Below are positions 17,983-27,876 of a DNA stretch of 64,000 nt, in pieces. The stretch comes from Mycobacterium montefiorense (GTDB lineage Bacteria; Actinomycetota; Actinomycetes; Mycobacteriales; Mycobacteriaceae): positions 181,946 through 245,945 of the forward strand of contig NZ_BFCH01000048.1 of the NCBI RefSeq assembly GCF_003112775.1. Direction: 5' to 3'. Position numbers and translations under genes: made by a program. The notes under the pieces were generated by a model. That model did not search any database and was not told the DNA's origin. It was given only the letters and a program-made list of their open reading frames with translations. The number at the start of each line of letters is the position of its first letter. Within the stretch, counting starts at the first letter, position 1.

Positions 17983-20502
17983 CTAGCTCTCCGACTCCTC
18001 GCCGCCTTCGATTTCCTCGATGTCGTCGCCGGCGTTTTCCTCGGCGTTGCGGGCGATGGCCAACAGTGTGTCGCCCTCACCCAAGTTCATCAATCGAACG
18101 CCCTTGGTCTGCCGCCCGGCCTTACGGACCTGGCGCGCCCGGGTGCGGATGACGCCGCCGCCCGAGGTGATCGCGTACAACTCGCTGTCGTCGTCGACAA
18201 TCAGCGCGCCGACCAGACTGCCGCGACGGCGGTCGTACTGAACGGTCAGAACCCCCTTGCCGCCGCGCCCCTGCACCGGATACTCCTCGATTGCGGTGCG
18301 CTTGGCGTAACCGCCGGCCGTGGCGACCAGCAGGAACATGCCTTCCTGCACCACATTCAGCGACAGCAGTCGGTCGTCCTCGTTGAATCGCATGCCCTGC
18401 ACGCCGGACGTGGCCCGGCCCATCGGTCGCAGCGCCTCGTCGGTCGCCGAGAACCTGATGGACTGCCCGTTGGCCGAGACCAGGAGCAGGTCCTCCTCGG
18501 CCGAGCAGAGCACGGCACCGACCAGCTCGTCGCCATCGCGCAGGTTGACGGCGACGATCCCACCCGAGCGGTTGGAGTCGAAGTCGGTCAGCTTGGACTT
18601 TTTGACCAGACCGTTCTTGGTGGCCAGCACCAGATAGGGCGCATCCTCGTACCCGCGGATCTGGATGACCTGGGCGATACGTTCCTCGGGTTGGAAGGCC
18701 AACAGGTTAGCGACGTGTTGGCCGCGCGCCGTCCGGGACGCCTCCGGCAGGTCGTACGCCTTGGCCCGGTACACCCGCCCTTGGGTGGTGAAGAACAGGA
18801 TCCAGTCATGCGTCGACGACACGAAGAAGTGCGCGACGATGTCGTCCTGTTTAAGGCCGGCGCCCTGCACACCCTTCCCGCCGCGCTTCTGGCTGCGGTA
18901 CAGGTCGGACTTCGTCCGCTTGGCATAGCCCGTCTCGGTGATCGTGACGACGACCTCTTCGCGCGCGATCAGATCCTCATCGGCGACGTCTCCGTCGGCG
19001 GGGATGATGCGGGTGCGCCGATCGTCACCGTACTTCTCGACGAGTTCGGCGAGCTCGTCGTGCACGATCGCGCGCTGCCGCTCCGGCTTGGCCAGAATGT
19101 CCTCGAGGTCGGCGATCTCGGCCTCGATCTTGGCCAGGTCGTCGACGATGCGCTGGCGCTCCAGCGCCGCCAGCCGGCGCAGCTGCATATCGAGGATCGC
19201 CTGGGCCTGGATGTCGTCGATGTCGAGCAACTCGATCAGGCCGGCCCGCGCGATGTCGACGGTTTCCGACGCCCGGATCAAGGCGATGACTTCGTCCAGT
19301 GCATCCAGCGCTTTGACCAAGCCGCGCAGAATGTGGGCCCGTTCGTTGGCTTTGCGTAGTCGGTACGTGGTGCGCCGAATGATCACGTCGAGTTGATGTT
19401 CGACGTAGAGGCGAATCATCTGGTCGAGCCGCAACGTGCGTGGCACACCGTCGACGATGCTCAGCATGTTGGCGCCGAAGCTGGTCTGTAGCTGGGTGTG
19501 CTTGTAGAGGTTGTTCAGCACCACCTTGGCGACGGCGTCGCGCTTGACCTCGACGACGATCCGCAATCCCACCCGATCGCTGGATTGGTCCTCGATGTTC
19601 GAGATCCCGGCGAGCCGGCCATCGCGGACCTGCTCGGCGATGGAAGTGATGAAGTTGTCGTGGTTGACCTGATAGGGCAGCTCGGTGATCACCAGCATGG
19701 TGCGGCCCCGCGAGTCCTCCTCGATCTCGACCACACCGCGCATCCGGATCGAACCGCGGCCGGTGGTGTAGGCATCGTGGATACCCTGCGATCCGACGAT
19801 CAGGCCGTAGGTGGGGAAGTCCGGTCCCTTGACCCGCTCGCAGACCGCGGCCAGGGTGGCCTCTTCATCGGCGTCGAAATTGTCCAGGCACCAGAACACC
19901 GCCTCGGAAAGCTCGCGTAGGTTGTGCGGCGGCATATTGGTGGCCATGCCGACCGCGATACCGCCCGAACCGTTAGCCAGTAGGTTGGGGAACCGGCTCG
20001 GCAGAACCGTCGGCTCCTGGACCCGGCCGTCGTAGTTCGGGATGAAATCGACTGTCTCCTCGTCGATTTCACGCAGCATCTCCATCGCCAGGGGCGTCAG
20101 CCGCGCTTCGGTGTAACGCATCGCAGCCGGTGGATCATTGCCCGGCGATCCGAAGTTGCCCTGACCGTCTACGAGCGGATAGCGCAGCGACCACGGCTGC
20201 GCCATCCGGACCAGGGTGTCGTATATCGATGAGTCGCCGTGCGGGTGGTAGTTGCCCATCGTCTCGGCGACGGACCGCGCCGATTTGGCGTGGCCGCGAT
20301 CGGGCCGGAATCCCGAGTCGTACATCGCGTAGAGCACCCGGCGGTGTACCGGCTTGAGACCGTCGCGCACCTCGGGCAGCGCGCGCCCGACGATCACGCT
20401 CATCGCGTAGTCGATGTAGCTGCGCTGCATCTCCTGCTGAATGTCAACCGGTTCGATCCGGTCGACGGAGTCGTCGCCCGGGGGCAGCGTGGTGTCAGTC
20501 AT
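17983..20502 (-). CDS. gyrA: DNA gyrase subunit A
   Basis: This 839-residue breakage-reunion subunit introduces negative supercoils with GyrB. The catalytic tyrosine is Y130 in AAMRYTEARLT, a site where some mycobacteria carry an intein; here the sequence is continuous. The C-terminal beta-pinwheel contains the GyrA-box variant QKRGGKG. The tail is acidic (EEIEGGEESES). The quinolone-resistance region reads GDSSIYD, where M. tuberculosis has GDASIYD. ATG 20502 lies 40 bases after gyrB, so co-transcription is likely. Confidence 0.98.
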   Translation of the reverse strand: MTDTTLPPGDDSVDRIEPVDIQQEMQRSYIDYAMSVIVGRALPEVRDGLKPVHRRVLYAMYDSGFRPDRGHAKSARSVAETMGNYHPHGDSSIYDTLVRMAQPWSLRYPLVDGQGNFGSPGNDPPAAMRYTEARLTPLAMEMLREIDEETVDFIPNYDGRVQEPTVLPSRFPNLLANGSGGIAVGMATNMPPHNLRELSEAVFWCLDNFDADEEATLAAVCERVKGPDFPTYGLIVGSQGIHDAYTTGRGSIRMRGVVEIEEDSRGRTMLVITELPYQVNHDNFITSIAEQVRDGRLAGISNIEDQSSDRVGLRIVVEVKRDAVAKVVLNNLYKHTQLQTSFGANMLSIVDGVPRTLRLDQMIRLYVEHQLDVIIRRTTYRLRKANERAHILRGLVKALDALDEVIALIRASETVDIARAGLIELLDIDDIQAQAILDMQLRRLAALERQRIVDDLAKIEAEIADLEDILAKPERQRAIVHDELAELVEKYGDDRRTRIIPADGDVADEDLIAREEVVVTITETGYAKRTKSDLYRSQKRGGKGVQGAGLKQDDIVAHFFVSSTHDWILFFTTQGRVYRAKAYDLPEASRTARGQHVANLLAFQPEERIAQVIQIRGYEDAPYLVLATKNGLVKKSKLTDFDSNRSGGIVAVNLRDGDELVGAVLCSAEEDLLLVSANGQSIRFSATDEALRPMGRATSGVQGMRFNEDDRLLSLNVVQEGMFLLVATAGGYAKRTAIEEYPVQGRGGKGVLTVQYDRRRGSLVGALIVDDDSELYAITSGGGVIRTRARQVRKAGRQTKGVRLMNLGEGDTLLAIARNAEENAGDDIEEIEGGEESES

Positions 20503-20542
20503 GTAGTCCTCGTTGGTCGGTCAACGGTGGCCGTCTGATCGG

Positions 20543-22576
20543 TCAGACGTCTAGGAAGCGAACGTCCTTGGCATTGCGGGTGATAAAGCTGCGGCGCGCA
20601 TCGACGTCCTCGCCCATCAGGATCGAGAACAACTCGTCGGCCGCGGCGGCGTCGTCGAGGGTGATTTGTCGCAACACCCGGACGGTCGGGTCCATCGTGG
20701 TTTCCCACAGTTCCTTGGCATCCATTTCGCCGAGACCCTTGTAGCGCTGGATGCCGTCTTCCTTGTTGATCTTGCGGCCGGCCTTCAGTCCTGCCTCGAG
20801 CAGTCCGTCGCGCTCGCGATCGGAGTAGGCGAATTCCGGGTCGCTGCGCTGCCACTTCAACTTGTACAGCGGTGGCTGCGCCAAGAACACGTGCCCGTTT
20901 TCGATCAGCGGCCGCATGAACCGGAACAACAGCGTCAACAGCAGCGTCGAGATGTGCTGGCCGTCCACGTCGGCGTCGGCCATCAGCACGATCTTGTGAT
21001 AGCGCAGTTTGGTGATGTCGAACTCGTCGTGGATCCCGGTGCCCAACGCGGTGATAATCGCCTGGGCTTCAGTGTTTTTCAGAACGCGGTCGATGCGCGC
21101 CTTTTCCACGTTGATGATCTTGCCGCGCAGCGGAAGGATCGCCTGGAACATCGAGTCGCGGCCGCTCTTGGCCGAGCCTCCGGCTGAATCTCCCTCCACC
21201 ACATACAGTTCCGAGCGCCGCGGATCGGTGGAACGGCAGTCGGCAAGCTTGCCCGGTAGCCCACCGAGATCGGTCGCGCTCTTGCGGCGCACCAACTCTC
21301 GTGCTTTGCGCGCGGCGATGCGTGCTTGTGCCGATGAAACCGCTTTATTAACAACGGTTTTAGCCTCCGAGGGATTGGCCTCGAACCAGTGCGTGAGCTG
21401 TTCGTTGCAGACCTTCTGAACGAACGACTTGACTTCGGTGTTGCCCAACTTGGTCTTGGTCTGGCCCTCGAACTGTGGTTCGGCCACCTTCACCGAGATG
21501 ACCGCCGCCAGCCCCTCCCGAATGTCGTCACCGGTCAGGTTGGCGTCCTTTTCCTTCAACAGCTTCTTGTCTTTGGCGTACTTGTTCACCACGGACGTCA
21601 GCGCGCTGCGGAAACCCTCCTCGTGGGTGCCGCCTTCATGGGTATTGATTGTGTTGGCGAAGGTGTGTACCGACTCGGAATATCCGCCGTTCCACTGCAT
21701 TGCGATCTCGACCTCATGGCCGGTGCCCTTGCCGTCGAAATCGATGATGCTCTGCTGAATCGGGCTCTTGGTGCGGTTGATGTGCTTGACGAAGTCGACC
21801 AAGCCGCCGGGGTAGTGGAACGTGCGTCGCTTGACCTTCTGCGAGGCCGTCGACTCGGCCGCTTTTTCTTCTGCGGATTTAGGCGCTTCGGCCGTGTCGC
21901 TGACAACCTCGTCGACGACCTCCTCCTTGGTCACCCGCTCGTCGGTGAGGTTGATCGTCAAACCCTTGTTCAGAAAAGCCATTTCCTGCAGCCGACGAGC
22001 CACCGTCTCGAAGTCGTACTCGGTCGTCTCGAAGATCTCGGAGTCGGCCCAGAACCTGATCGTGGTTCCGGTCTTCTTTGTGGCCTCGCCTTGTTTGAGG
22101 GTTCCGGGTACCGCGCGGTCATAGAACTGCGACCACTCATAACCATCCCGGGAGATGTCCACCTCAAGGCGGCGCGAAAGCGCGTTGACGACAGAGACAC
22201 CGACACCGTGCAACCCGCCACTGACGTTGTAGCCACTGTTCTCGCCGCCGAACTTGCCGCCGGCGTGTAGTTGCGTCATCACCACGTCCACGGTCGGGGC
22301 ACCGGTGGCGTGCATGGCGACCGGGATACCGCGACCGTTGTCGGCGACCTCGACACTGCCGTCATCGAGGATGCGCACGTCGACCTGGTTGGCGTAGCCG
22401 GCCATCGCCTCGTCCACCGAGTTGTCGACCACCTCCCAGACCAGATGGTGCAGACCTCGCTCCCCGGTAGACCCGATGTACATGCCGGGGCGTTTACGGA
22501 CGGCCTCTAGGCCTTCGAGCACGGTGATCGCTGACGCGCCGTATTCGTCTTGCGCCTTCTTCTTCTGGGCAGCCAC
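20543..22576 (-). CDS. gyrB: DNA gyrase subunit B
   Basis: This 677-residue ATPase subunit has an N-terminal GHKL ATP-binding domain (VDNSVDEAMAGY, DNGRGIPV, GGLHGVGVSVVNALS), a transducer domain and the C-terminal TOPRIM domain with the metal-binding acidic residues in VEGDSAGGSA and DADVDGQH. A charged mycobacterial insert (residues about 215-240, with AEEKAAES) is present. The GTG at 22576 gives MAAQKKKAQDEYG and is preceded by CGAGGAGAG. A strong inverted repeat lies in its upstream region. Confidence 0.98.
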   Translation of the reverse strand: MAAQKKKAQDEYGASAITVLEGLEAVRKRPGMYIGSTGERGLHHLVWEVVDNSVDEAMAGYANQVDVRILDDGSVEVADNGRGIPVAMHATGAPTVDVVMTQLHAGGKFGGENSGYNVSGGLHGVGVSVVNALSRRLEVDISRDGYEWSQFYDRAVPGTLKQGEATKKTGTTIRFWADSEIFETTEYDFETVARRLQEMAFLNKGLTINLTDERVTKEEVVDEVVSDTAEAPKSAEEKAAESTASQKVKRRTFHYPGGLVDFVKHINRTKSPIQQSIIDFDGKGTGHEVEIAMQWNGGYSESVHTFANTINTHEGGTHEEGFRSALTSVVNKYAKDKKLLKEKDANLTGDDIREGLAAVISVKVAEPQFEGQTKTKLGNTEVKSFVQKVCNEQLTHWFEANPSEAKTVVNKAVSSAQARIAARKARELVRRKSATDLGGLPGKLADCRSTDPRRSELYVVEGDSAGGSAKSGRDSMFQAILPLRGKIINVEKARIDRVLKNTEAQAIITALGTGIHDEFDITKLRYHKIVLMADADVDGQHISTLLLTLLFRFMRPLIENGHVFLAQPPLYKLKWQRSDPEFAYSDRERDGLLEAGLKAGRKINKEDGIQRYKGLGEMDAKELWETTMDPTVRVLRQITLDDAAAADELFSILMGEDVDARRSFITRNAKDVRFLDV

Positions 22577-22697
22577 GGTCGGAATGCTCTCCTCGGGGTG
22601 TCATGCGGGCGGTTCCAGTCACCGCAGCAGTCGCATCACTTCACTCTACCGTGATCGGGGGCCGGGACCGATTTTCTGGGCGCGTTTCTACCTATCT

Positions 22698-22738
22698 GGA
22701 CGCGCCGTGCGCTCAATTTCTCTATTGACGGCGCGTCC
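22698..22738. promoter_or_regulatory. 11-bp perfect inverted repeat upstream of gyrB
   Basis: GGACGCGCCGT (22698-22708) and ACGGCGCGTCC (22728-22738) form a perfect 11-bp stem around a 19-base AT-richer loop, 122 bases upstream of gyrB and 105 bases after the DUF721 gene stop. No T-run follows. It may be a terminator for the recF-DUF721 transcript or part of gyr control. Confidence 0.5.
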
Positions 22739-22842
22739 GGACGTGCGTCATGGGGGTCCGTTTCGTTCTCGCCGATCTGAGAGGTCGACCTTTACGCCTT
22801 GTTGACGGCGGTTCGCCGGCGTCGATGAACCAGTCAATCGTG

Positions 22843-23406
22843 TCAGCCGTAGGTGTCGCGCGGGCCTCGGCCGGAGATATGCCGGGGCCCCTTCCGCCAG
22901 GAAGGGGCGGCCGGCCCGGTGATTTTCAACGACGTCACCACGCCGTTGCCCACCGAGGCGGCGATCTTGGCCAACAACTGAGCCTGGATCATCCGCAGCT
23001 GCGTGGCCCAGGCGGTGGATTCGGCCGCGACGCTGAGCACCCCCTCATTGAGGGCGATCGGGGTCGCGTGATCGGCGATCTGGTGGCCGACGACGGACGT
23101 CCAGTGGCCGAGCACGGTGCCTTCCGCGACGCGTCCCGACCAACCACGCTTCTTCGCCAGGTCGCGCGCGACCCTGCCCATCGGTTGCGGATCGCGCACG
23201 TCGGGTCCAGGACCCGACCAACTTCGCCGTTGCCCGGCAACACGGCGCGCAATGGGATTACTTGCACGCCCACGCCCGGCATCTTTGCCCTGGGCTCGCG
23301 CCGCCGCGCGAGCCTCCTCGAGGGTGCGCCGCACCAGGTCGATCCCGCTGAGGTCACTCGGTTGTTCGGTGCTTTGGACGGGCGGCTCGTCCTCGGTGCC
23401 GGTCAT
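22843..23406 (-). CDS. DUF721 (DciA-like) protein
   Basis: This 187-residue protein has a basic, disordered N-terminal half and the DUF721 domain from about residue 80 (GRVARDLAKKRGWSGRVAEG, VLGHWTSVVGHQIADHATP, LSVAAESTAWATQLRM). DUF721 includes DciA, the helicase operator that helps DnaB loading at oriC in bacteria lacking DnaC. The position directly behind recF at the origin supports such a role, and mycobacteria lack DnaC. ATG 23406 overlaps the recF stop by four bases. Confidence 0.88.
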   Translation of the reverse strand: MTGTEDEPPVQSTEQPSDLSGIDLVRRTLEEARAAARAQGKDAGRGRASNPIARRVAGQRRSWSGPGPDVRDPQPMGRVARDLAKKRGWSGRVAEGTVLGHWTSVVGHQIADHATPIALNEGVLSVAAESTAWATQLRMIQAQLLAKIAASVGNGVVTSLKITGPAAPSWRKGPRHISGRGPRDTYG

Positions 23407-24569
23407 GCTTGCATCACCGAGACTCGTCCGGCCTCATCATCTTGCAAGTCGATGTGCACCCGCCTAGCGTCCCAGCCCGCGGGGATATCTTCCAGCACCG
23501 CCGCGGTTACCAACACCTGTTCCGCGGATTCCGCGACCGCCGCCAGGGCCTTGCGGCGGGACGCGTCCAGTTCGGCGAACACGTCGTCGAGCAACAACAC
23601 CGGTTCGCTGCCGTCCGCGCGCAGCAATTCATACGCGGCCAGCCGTAGCGCGATTGCAAAAGACCACGATTCCCCATGGCTCGCAAAGCCTTTGGCCGGT
23701 TGATCGCCGAGACGCAACTCCAAATCGTCGCGATGCGGGCCGACTAGACACACGCCGCGTTCCAATTCGGCATTACGCCGGGCCGCTAACCCCGACAGCA
23801 GTGCGGCCTCCAAAAATTCGCGGTCGCTACCCGCGCCATCACCCACGCCTTCGACACCCAGGCCGTCGATACTCGTTTTGTAATTGATAGCCGCCGGCCG
23901 CGAGGCCGGCGCCAACAATTGGTAGGCCTTTTCCACTTCCGGTGCCAACTGATTCACCAAATCGATACGGGCGGCCATCAATTCGGCGCCGTGCTCCGCC
24001 AACCTGCTGTCCCACACGTCGAGGGTTTCCAGCGCGCCGTGATCACCTCGATGCCGCGACCCGGCTACCGATTTCAACAATGCCGTGCGCTGCCGCAGCA
24101 CTTTGTCGTAGTCCGCCCGTACGGCGGCGAGTACCGGGCGACGCACGGTCGCCAACTCATCGAGATAGCGGCGCCGGTCCGCCGGATCCCCGCGAACCAA
24201 GGCCAGGTCTTCGGGAGCAAAGAGCACCGCGCGCAATACCCCGATCACTTCGCGCGTACTGCGCACCGGCGAACGGTTCAGCCGAGCCTTGTTCGCCCGT
24301 CCCGCGGCAATCTCCAAATCGATCGCGCATTCTCGGCCGTCGTTGACCACGATCGTGGAAATAACCGCGCGGCCGGCACCCGCTCGGATCAACGGCACAT
24401 CCGTCCCAACCCGATGTGAACCCAAGGTGGTCGAATACCACAGTGCCTCAACCAAATTAGTCTTTCCAAAGCCGTTCGGACCGACGAACACCGTCCGGCC
24501 CGGTTCGAGCTCAAGGTCGGCGTGTGCCCAGGACCGGAAATCACGCAGCCCCAAATGCCGGACGTACAC
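23403..24569 (-). CDS. recF: DNA replication/repair protein RecF
   Basis: This 388-residue SMC-like ATPase has a Walker A at GPNGFGKTN (residues about 30-38), the ABC signature region near FASHGESWSFAIALRLA and Walker B LLLDDVFAELD. RecF loads RecA at single-strand gaps with RecO and RecR. The start is GTG 24567-24569, immediately beside the dnaN stop with no spacer. No gnd gene intervenes, unlike in some rapidly growing mycobacteria. Confidence 0.96.
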   Translation of the reverse strand: MYVRHLGLRDFRSWAHADLELEPGRTVFVGPNGFGKTNLVEALWYSTTLGSHRVGTDVPLIRAGAGRAVISTIVVNDGRECAIDLEIAAGRANKARLNRSPVRSTREVIGVLRAVLFAPEDLALVRGDPADRRRYLDELATVRRPVLAAVRADYDKVLRQRTALLKSVAGSRHRGDHGALETLDVWDSRLAEHGAELMAARIDLVNQLAPEVEKAYQLLAPASRPAAINYKTSIDGLGVEGVGDGAGSDREFLEAALLSGLAARRNAELERGVCLVGPHRDDLELRLGDQPAKGFASHGESWSFAIALRLAAYELLRADGSEPVLLLDDVFAELDASRRKALAAVAESAEQVLVTAAVLEDIPAGWDARRVHIDLQDDEAGRVSVMQA

Positions 24570-25769
24570 CTATCCCGGCAACCGAACTGGCATCAACAGG
24601 TAGACGTAATCCGTGGGCAACGCGGAGAACGGCCCGGACCCCGTCGGATGACTATCGGCATCGAACGCCGGGCGCAGCAACGCCGGCTTACCTGGGGTAG
24701 TGAAACCGAACGACACCCGGTCCGCCTTCACCGAGCTGAGCCCGTCGGTCAGATAAGTCGGGTTGAACGCGATGGTCAACGGCTCGCCGGCGAAGTCGAC
24801 GGCAAGCTCTTCCTCGGCCCGGCCGACATCGTCGGCACCGGCCGAAAGCCGCAGCACGCCCTCGGCGAATTCCATGCGTACCTGCGCACCCCGGTCCGCC
24901 ACCAACGCAACCAGCTTGATGGCTTCGGTCAACTCAGCGACGTTGATGGTCGCGACCGCGGTGTGCTCGGCGGGCAATAGCTGGCGGAACTTCGGGAATT
25001 CGGCGTCTAGCAGTCGTGTGGTGCTCCGTTTGCCGTTCCCGCTGATACCAAGCAGCCCATCTTTTCCGACTCCGCTGCCAGCGCCCAACGACAACCGGAC
25101 ATCGGCACCGTCCGTGCCGGTCTTGGCGGCCTCGGCCAGCGTCTTGGCCGGCACCAGTACAGCCGCTTCGATGTCGGGCGACAGCGCTGACCACGTCAGC
25201 TCACGAACTGCCAGACGGAATCTGTCGGTCGCCGCCAAAACCACCTTCTCGCCCGAGATCTCAACCCGGATGCCGGTCAGCATCGGCAGTGTGTCGTCCC
25301 GGCCGGCGGCAATCGCGACCTGGCCGATCGCTTCGGCGAACAAATCCGACGGCAGGCTTCCGGTTTCTTCCGGCAGCGACGGCAGCGTCGGGTAATCCTC
25401 GACTGCCATCGTCGGCAGCGAGAACTTCGCGCTTCCGCAGGTTAGCGCGACCCGATTGCCATCGACGTAAAAGTCGACAAGCTTGTCGGGCAACGCCCGG
25501 GTGATGTCAGATAACAACCTTCCTGACACCAAAACGCTTCCCGGAGAAGCTATTTCGGCCGCAACCTGTGCTTCGGCGGAAACCTCGTAATCGAATCCCG
25601 AGATGGTCAGGCCTTCGTCCGAGCCGGTCAATAGCACGCCGGAAAGCACAGGCACCGCCGGCCGGCTCGGCAGGTTCTTCGCAACCCACGACACCGCTTC
25701 GGCAAAAGATTCCCGGACCAGGCGAAACTTCAGGTCGGTGAGGCCAGCACTTGTCGTCGCCACGTCCAT
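24570..25769 (-). CDS. dnaN: DNA polymerase III sliding clamp subunit beta
   Basis: This 399-residue protein comprises three beta-clamp domains. Recognisable segments are FRLVRESFAEAVSWVAKNLPSRP at the start, FSLPTMAVEDYPTLP, AATDRFRLAVRE and the C-terminal YLLMPVRLPG that forms the protein-binding pocket. It rings DNA and tethers polymerase, ligase and repair factors. It follows dnaA across oriC, as in most bacteria. ATG 25769 gives MDVATTSAGLTDLKF. Confidence 0.97.
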   Translation of the reverse strand: MDVATTSAGLTDLKFRLVRESFAEAVSWVAKNLPSRPAVPVLSGVLLTGSDEGLTISGFDYEVSAEAQVAAEIASPGSVLVSGRLLSDITRALPDKLVDFYVDGNRVALTCGSAKFSLPTMAVEDYPTLPSLPEETGSLPSDLFAEAIGQVAIAAGRDDTLPMLTGIRVEISGEKVVLAATDRFRLAVRELTWSALSPDIEAAVLVPAKTLAEAAKTGTDGADVRLSLGAGSGVGKDGLLGISGNGKRSTTRLLDAEFPKFRQLLPAEHTAVATINVAELTEAIKLVALVADRGAQVRMEFAEGVLRLSAGADDVGRAEEELAVDFAGEPLTIAFNPTYLTDGLSSVKADRVSFGFTTPGKPALLRPAFDADSHPTGSGPFSALPTDYVYLLMPVRLPG

Positions 25770-26297
25770 AGCGTCCCTTCACCTGCCCAAAGATCGAATC
25801 CGGCAGCTAGCGTTCCAGCCCCGCTAGCGTGAGGCCCCGCAACGAACGCCGATGGTAGGCATGCGCCACGACGTCCACAACGGGAGTCGAATCACAACCG
25901 TAGAGCTTCCGCGCCCATCTTGAAAGCTAATCGCAAAGGCCGACAAGCCGAGTGGTCGAGAGCTCGGTGCGCGCTGTGTAACGACGCGTCCCCAAGCCTG
26001 TTCTTCAAAGAAGAAACGACGAAGAGATCTCAGTACCAGTATTAAGGCCTGTGCATTCTGGGGACAAGTGGGTTCCGGTGCAGCTAGCGCAGCGATCGGC
26101 TTGTGGATGACAGGCTTGATAACTGTGCAGCCGATGTTGACCTACTGGGGATGGGCTAACGGCGTGCACTTGAAGGCCGATTGCTTCACTGTTGTTTGGC
26201 ACGTTTGTACACAACGCTGCGCACATCGCGCGGCTGTGGCTGGAGTGACAAACGTGTGAGAAGTTTTTGAAAAAAGTTTGACGCGCGGTGGTCCGAA
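25770..26297. other. oriC: Chromosomal replication origin oriC (dnaA-dnaN intergenic region)
   Basis: This is a 528-base noncoding interval between dnaA and dnaN. DnaA-box-like 9-mers occur on both strands: 25872-25880 (TTGTGGACG, complement), 26059-26067 (TTGTCCCCA, complement), 26101-26109 (TTGTGGATG), 26205-26213 (TTGTACACA), and weaker ones at 26049-26057 and 26123-26131. An AT-rich tract (AAGTTTTTGAAAAAAGTTT, 26261-26279) next to the dnaA stop is a candidate unwinding element. Gene strands diverge around this region (dnaN, gyr leftwards; rpmH onward rightwards). Exact box count needs a weight-matrix scan. Confidence 0.88.
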
Positions 26298-27821
26298 TCA
26301 GCGCTTGGAGCGCTGACGGATGCGAGTGGTGAGTTCTTTGACGTGATCGAATACCTCACGCCGCTCGGCCATCTCGGACAAAATCTTTCGCTGCGCGTAC
26401 ATGACCGTGGTGTGGTCGCGACCGAACGCCTGGCCGATCTTGGGCAGTGACAGGTCGGTGAGCTCGCGGCACAGATACATCGCGATCTGGCGGGACTGAG
26501 CCAGTGCTCGGGTCTTACCCGGCCCGCGTAATTCCTCGACGGTGGTGTCGAAGTATTCGGCGGTGGCGGCCATGATGGTCGCCGCGCTGATTTGCATCGT
26601 GCTCGCATCGGCGATCAGGTCGCGCAGCACAATCTCGGCTAGCGACTTGTCGATCGGCGTCTTGTTCAGCGAGGCGAATGCGGTGACCCGGATCAGAGCT
26701 CCTTCGAGCTCACGGATGTTGCGCTCGATGCTGCTGGCGATGAGCTCGAGTACGTCGTCGGGAACCGCGAGCCGCTCCATCTGAGCTTTCTTGCGCAGAA
26801 TCGCGATGCGGGTTTCCAGTTCGGGTGGCTGCACATCGGTAATCAGGCCCCACTCGAACCGTGTTCGCAGCCGGTCTTCCAAGGTGGCGAGTTGTTTGGG
26901 CGGCCGGTCTGATGAGATGACGATCTGCTTGTTGGCGTTGTGCAACGTGTTGAAGGTGTGGAAGAACTCTTCCTGGATGCCTTCCTTACCCTCGATGAAC
27001 TGAATGTCATCGACCAGCAGCACATCGACGTCGCGGTAGCTGCGCTTGAACGCGACCTTGCGATCGTCGCGCAGCGAGTTGATGAAGTCGTTGGTGAATT
27101 CCTCGGTCGACACGTATTTGACGCGCATGCCCGGGAACAGCCGCTGCGCGTAATTGCCTGCGGCGTGCAACAAGTGGGTCTTCCCCAGTCCGGACTCGCC
27201 CCAGATGAAAAGAGGGTTGTAGGTGCGCGCCGGCGCTTCGGCGATAGCGAGGGCCGCGGCGTGCGCGAACCGATTGGAAGCACCGATGACGAAAGTCTCG
27301 AAGGTGTAGCGCCGGTTCAGGCTGGTGCCGCCTGCGGCGGCCACCGCATCGGTGCTGTGCGGGCGCTCGGCGAAGTAGTTGGGCCAACTCTGCTCGATGC
27401 CGACGACCTCACCGTTTTCGTCAGTCTCATCGGCGTCAGTTGACGCTGCTACGTCGATGTCGTCGGTGAAGGTATCCCCTTGCGGGAACGGGGTGTCGTC
27501 GACGTCGTCGGACGGCGGCGCGATCCGCACTCCGAGTTGGACTTGTTGTCCGAGCCGGCGGCTCAACGCATCGGTGATCGGGGTGCGCAGGTGACGCTCG
27601 ATCTCATTTTGCACAAAGCTGCTCGGCACCGACAACAAGGCGAAGCCCTCGACGATGGTGAGTGGCTGCACGAGATTCAGCCATGCCCGTTGTTGCGGAG
27701 TCAGCGGAGTAGCAAGAGCCGTGCGATTACCGGTACCACCGTCTTCGTCGGGATCGCCGTTGAGCTCGGAGACGACCGCATTCCACACTGTCGTGAAACC
27801 AGAACCGGAGTCATCGGTCAA
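26298..27821 (-). CDS. dnaA: Chromosomal replication initiator DnaA
   Basis: This 507-residue initiator has an N-terminal helicase-interaction domain (LTPQQRAWLNLVQPL...), an acidic variable linker and AAA+ domain III with Walker A GESGLGKTH, Walker B VDDIQFIEGKE and sensor motifs. The C-terminal DNA-binding domain IV carries the DnaA signature GRDHTTVMYAQRKI. I chose the TTG at 27819-27821 (LTDDSGSGF): M. tuberculosis dnaA also starts with TTG and is 507 residues long, and AGGGAGA lies eight bases upstream. The frame stays open another 25 codons to an ATG at 27896, but that stretch is not conserved and contains a DnaA box. Confidence 0.95.
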   Translation of the reverse strand: MTDDSGSGFTTVWNAVVSELNGDPDEDGGTGNRTALATPLTPQQRAWLNLVQPLTIVEGFALLSVPSSFVQNEIERHLRTPITDALSRRLGQQVQLGVRIAPPSDDVDDTPFPQGDTFTDDIDVAASTDADETDENGEVVGIEQSWPNYFAERPHSTDAVAAAGGTSLNRRYTFETFVIGASNRFAHAAALAIAEAPARTYNPLFIWGESGLGKTHLLHAAGNYAQRLFPGMRVKYVSTEEFTNDFINSLRDDRKVAFKRSYRDVDVLLVDDIQFIEGKEGIQEEFFHTFNTLHNANKQIVISSDRPPKQLATLEDRLRTRFEWGLITDVQPPELETRIAILRKKAQMERLAVPDDVLELIASSIERNIRELEGALIRVTAFASLNKTPIDKSLAEIVLRDLIADASTMQISAATIMAATAEYFDTTVEELRGPGKTRALAQSRQIAMYLCRELTDLSLPKIGQAFGRDHTTVMYAQRKILSEMAERREVFDHVKELTTRIRQRSKR

Positions 27822-27876
27822 CGACGCATCTCCCTGGTCCGACGTTGAGGTGCAATCACGCTTGCCGACAAAGCAA

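Noticed and set aside
20110..20130. Possible intein at the GyrA active site
   Set aside because: The AAMRYTEARLT motif is continuous and total length is 839 residues, so no intein is present.
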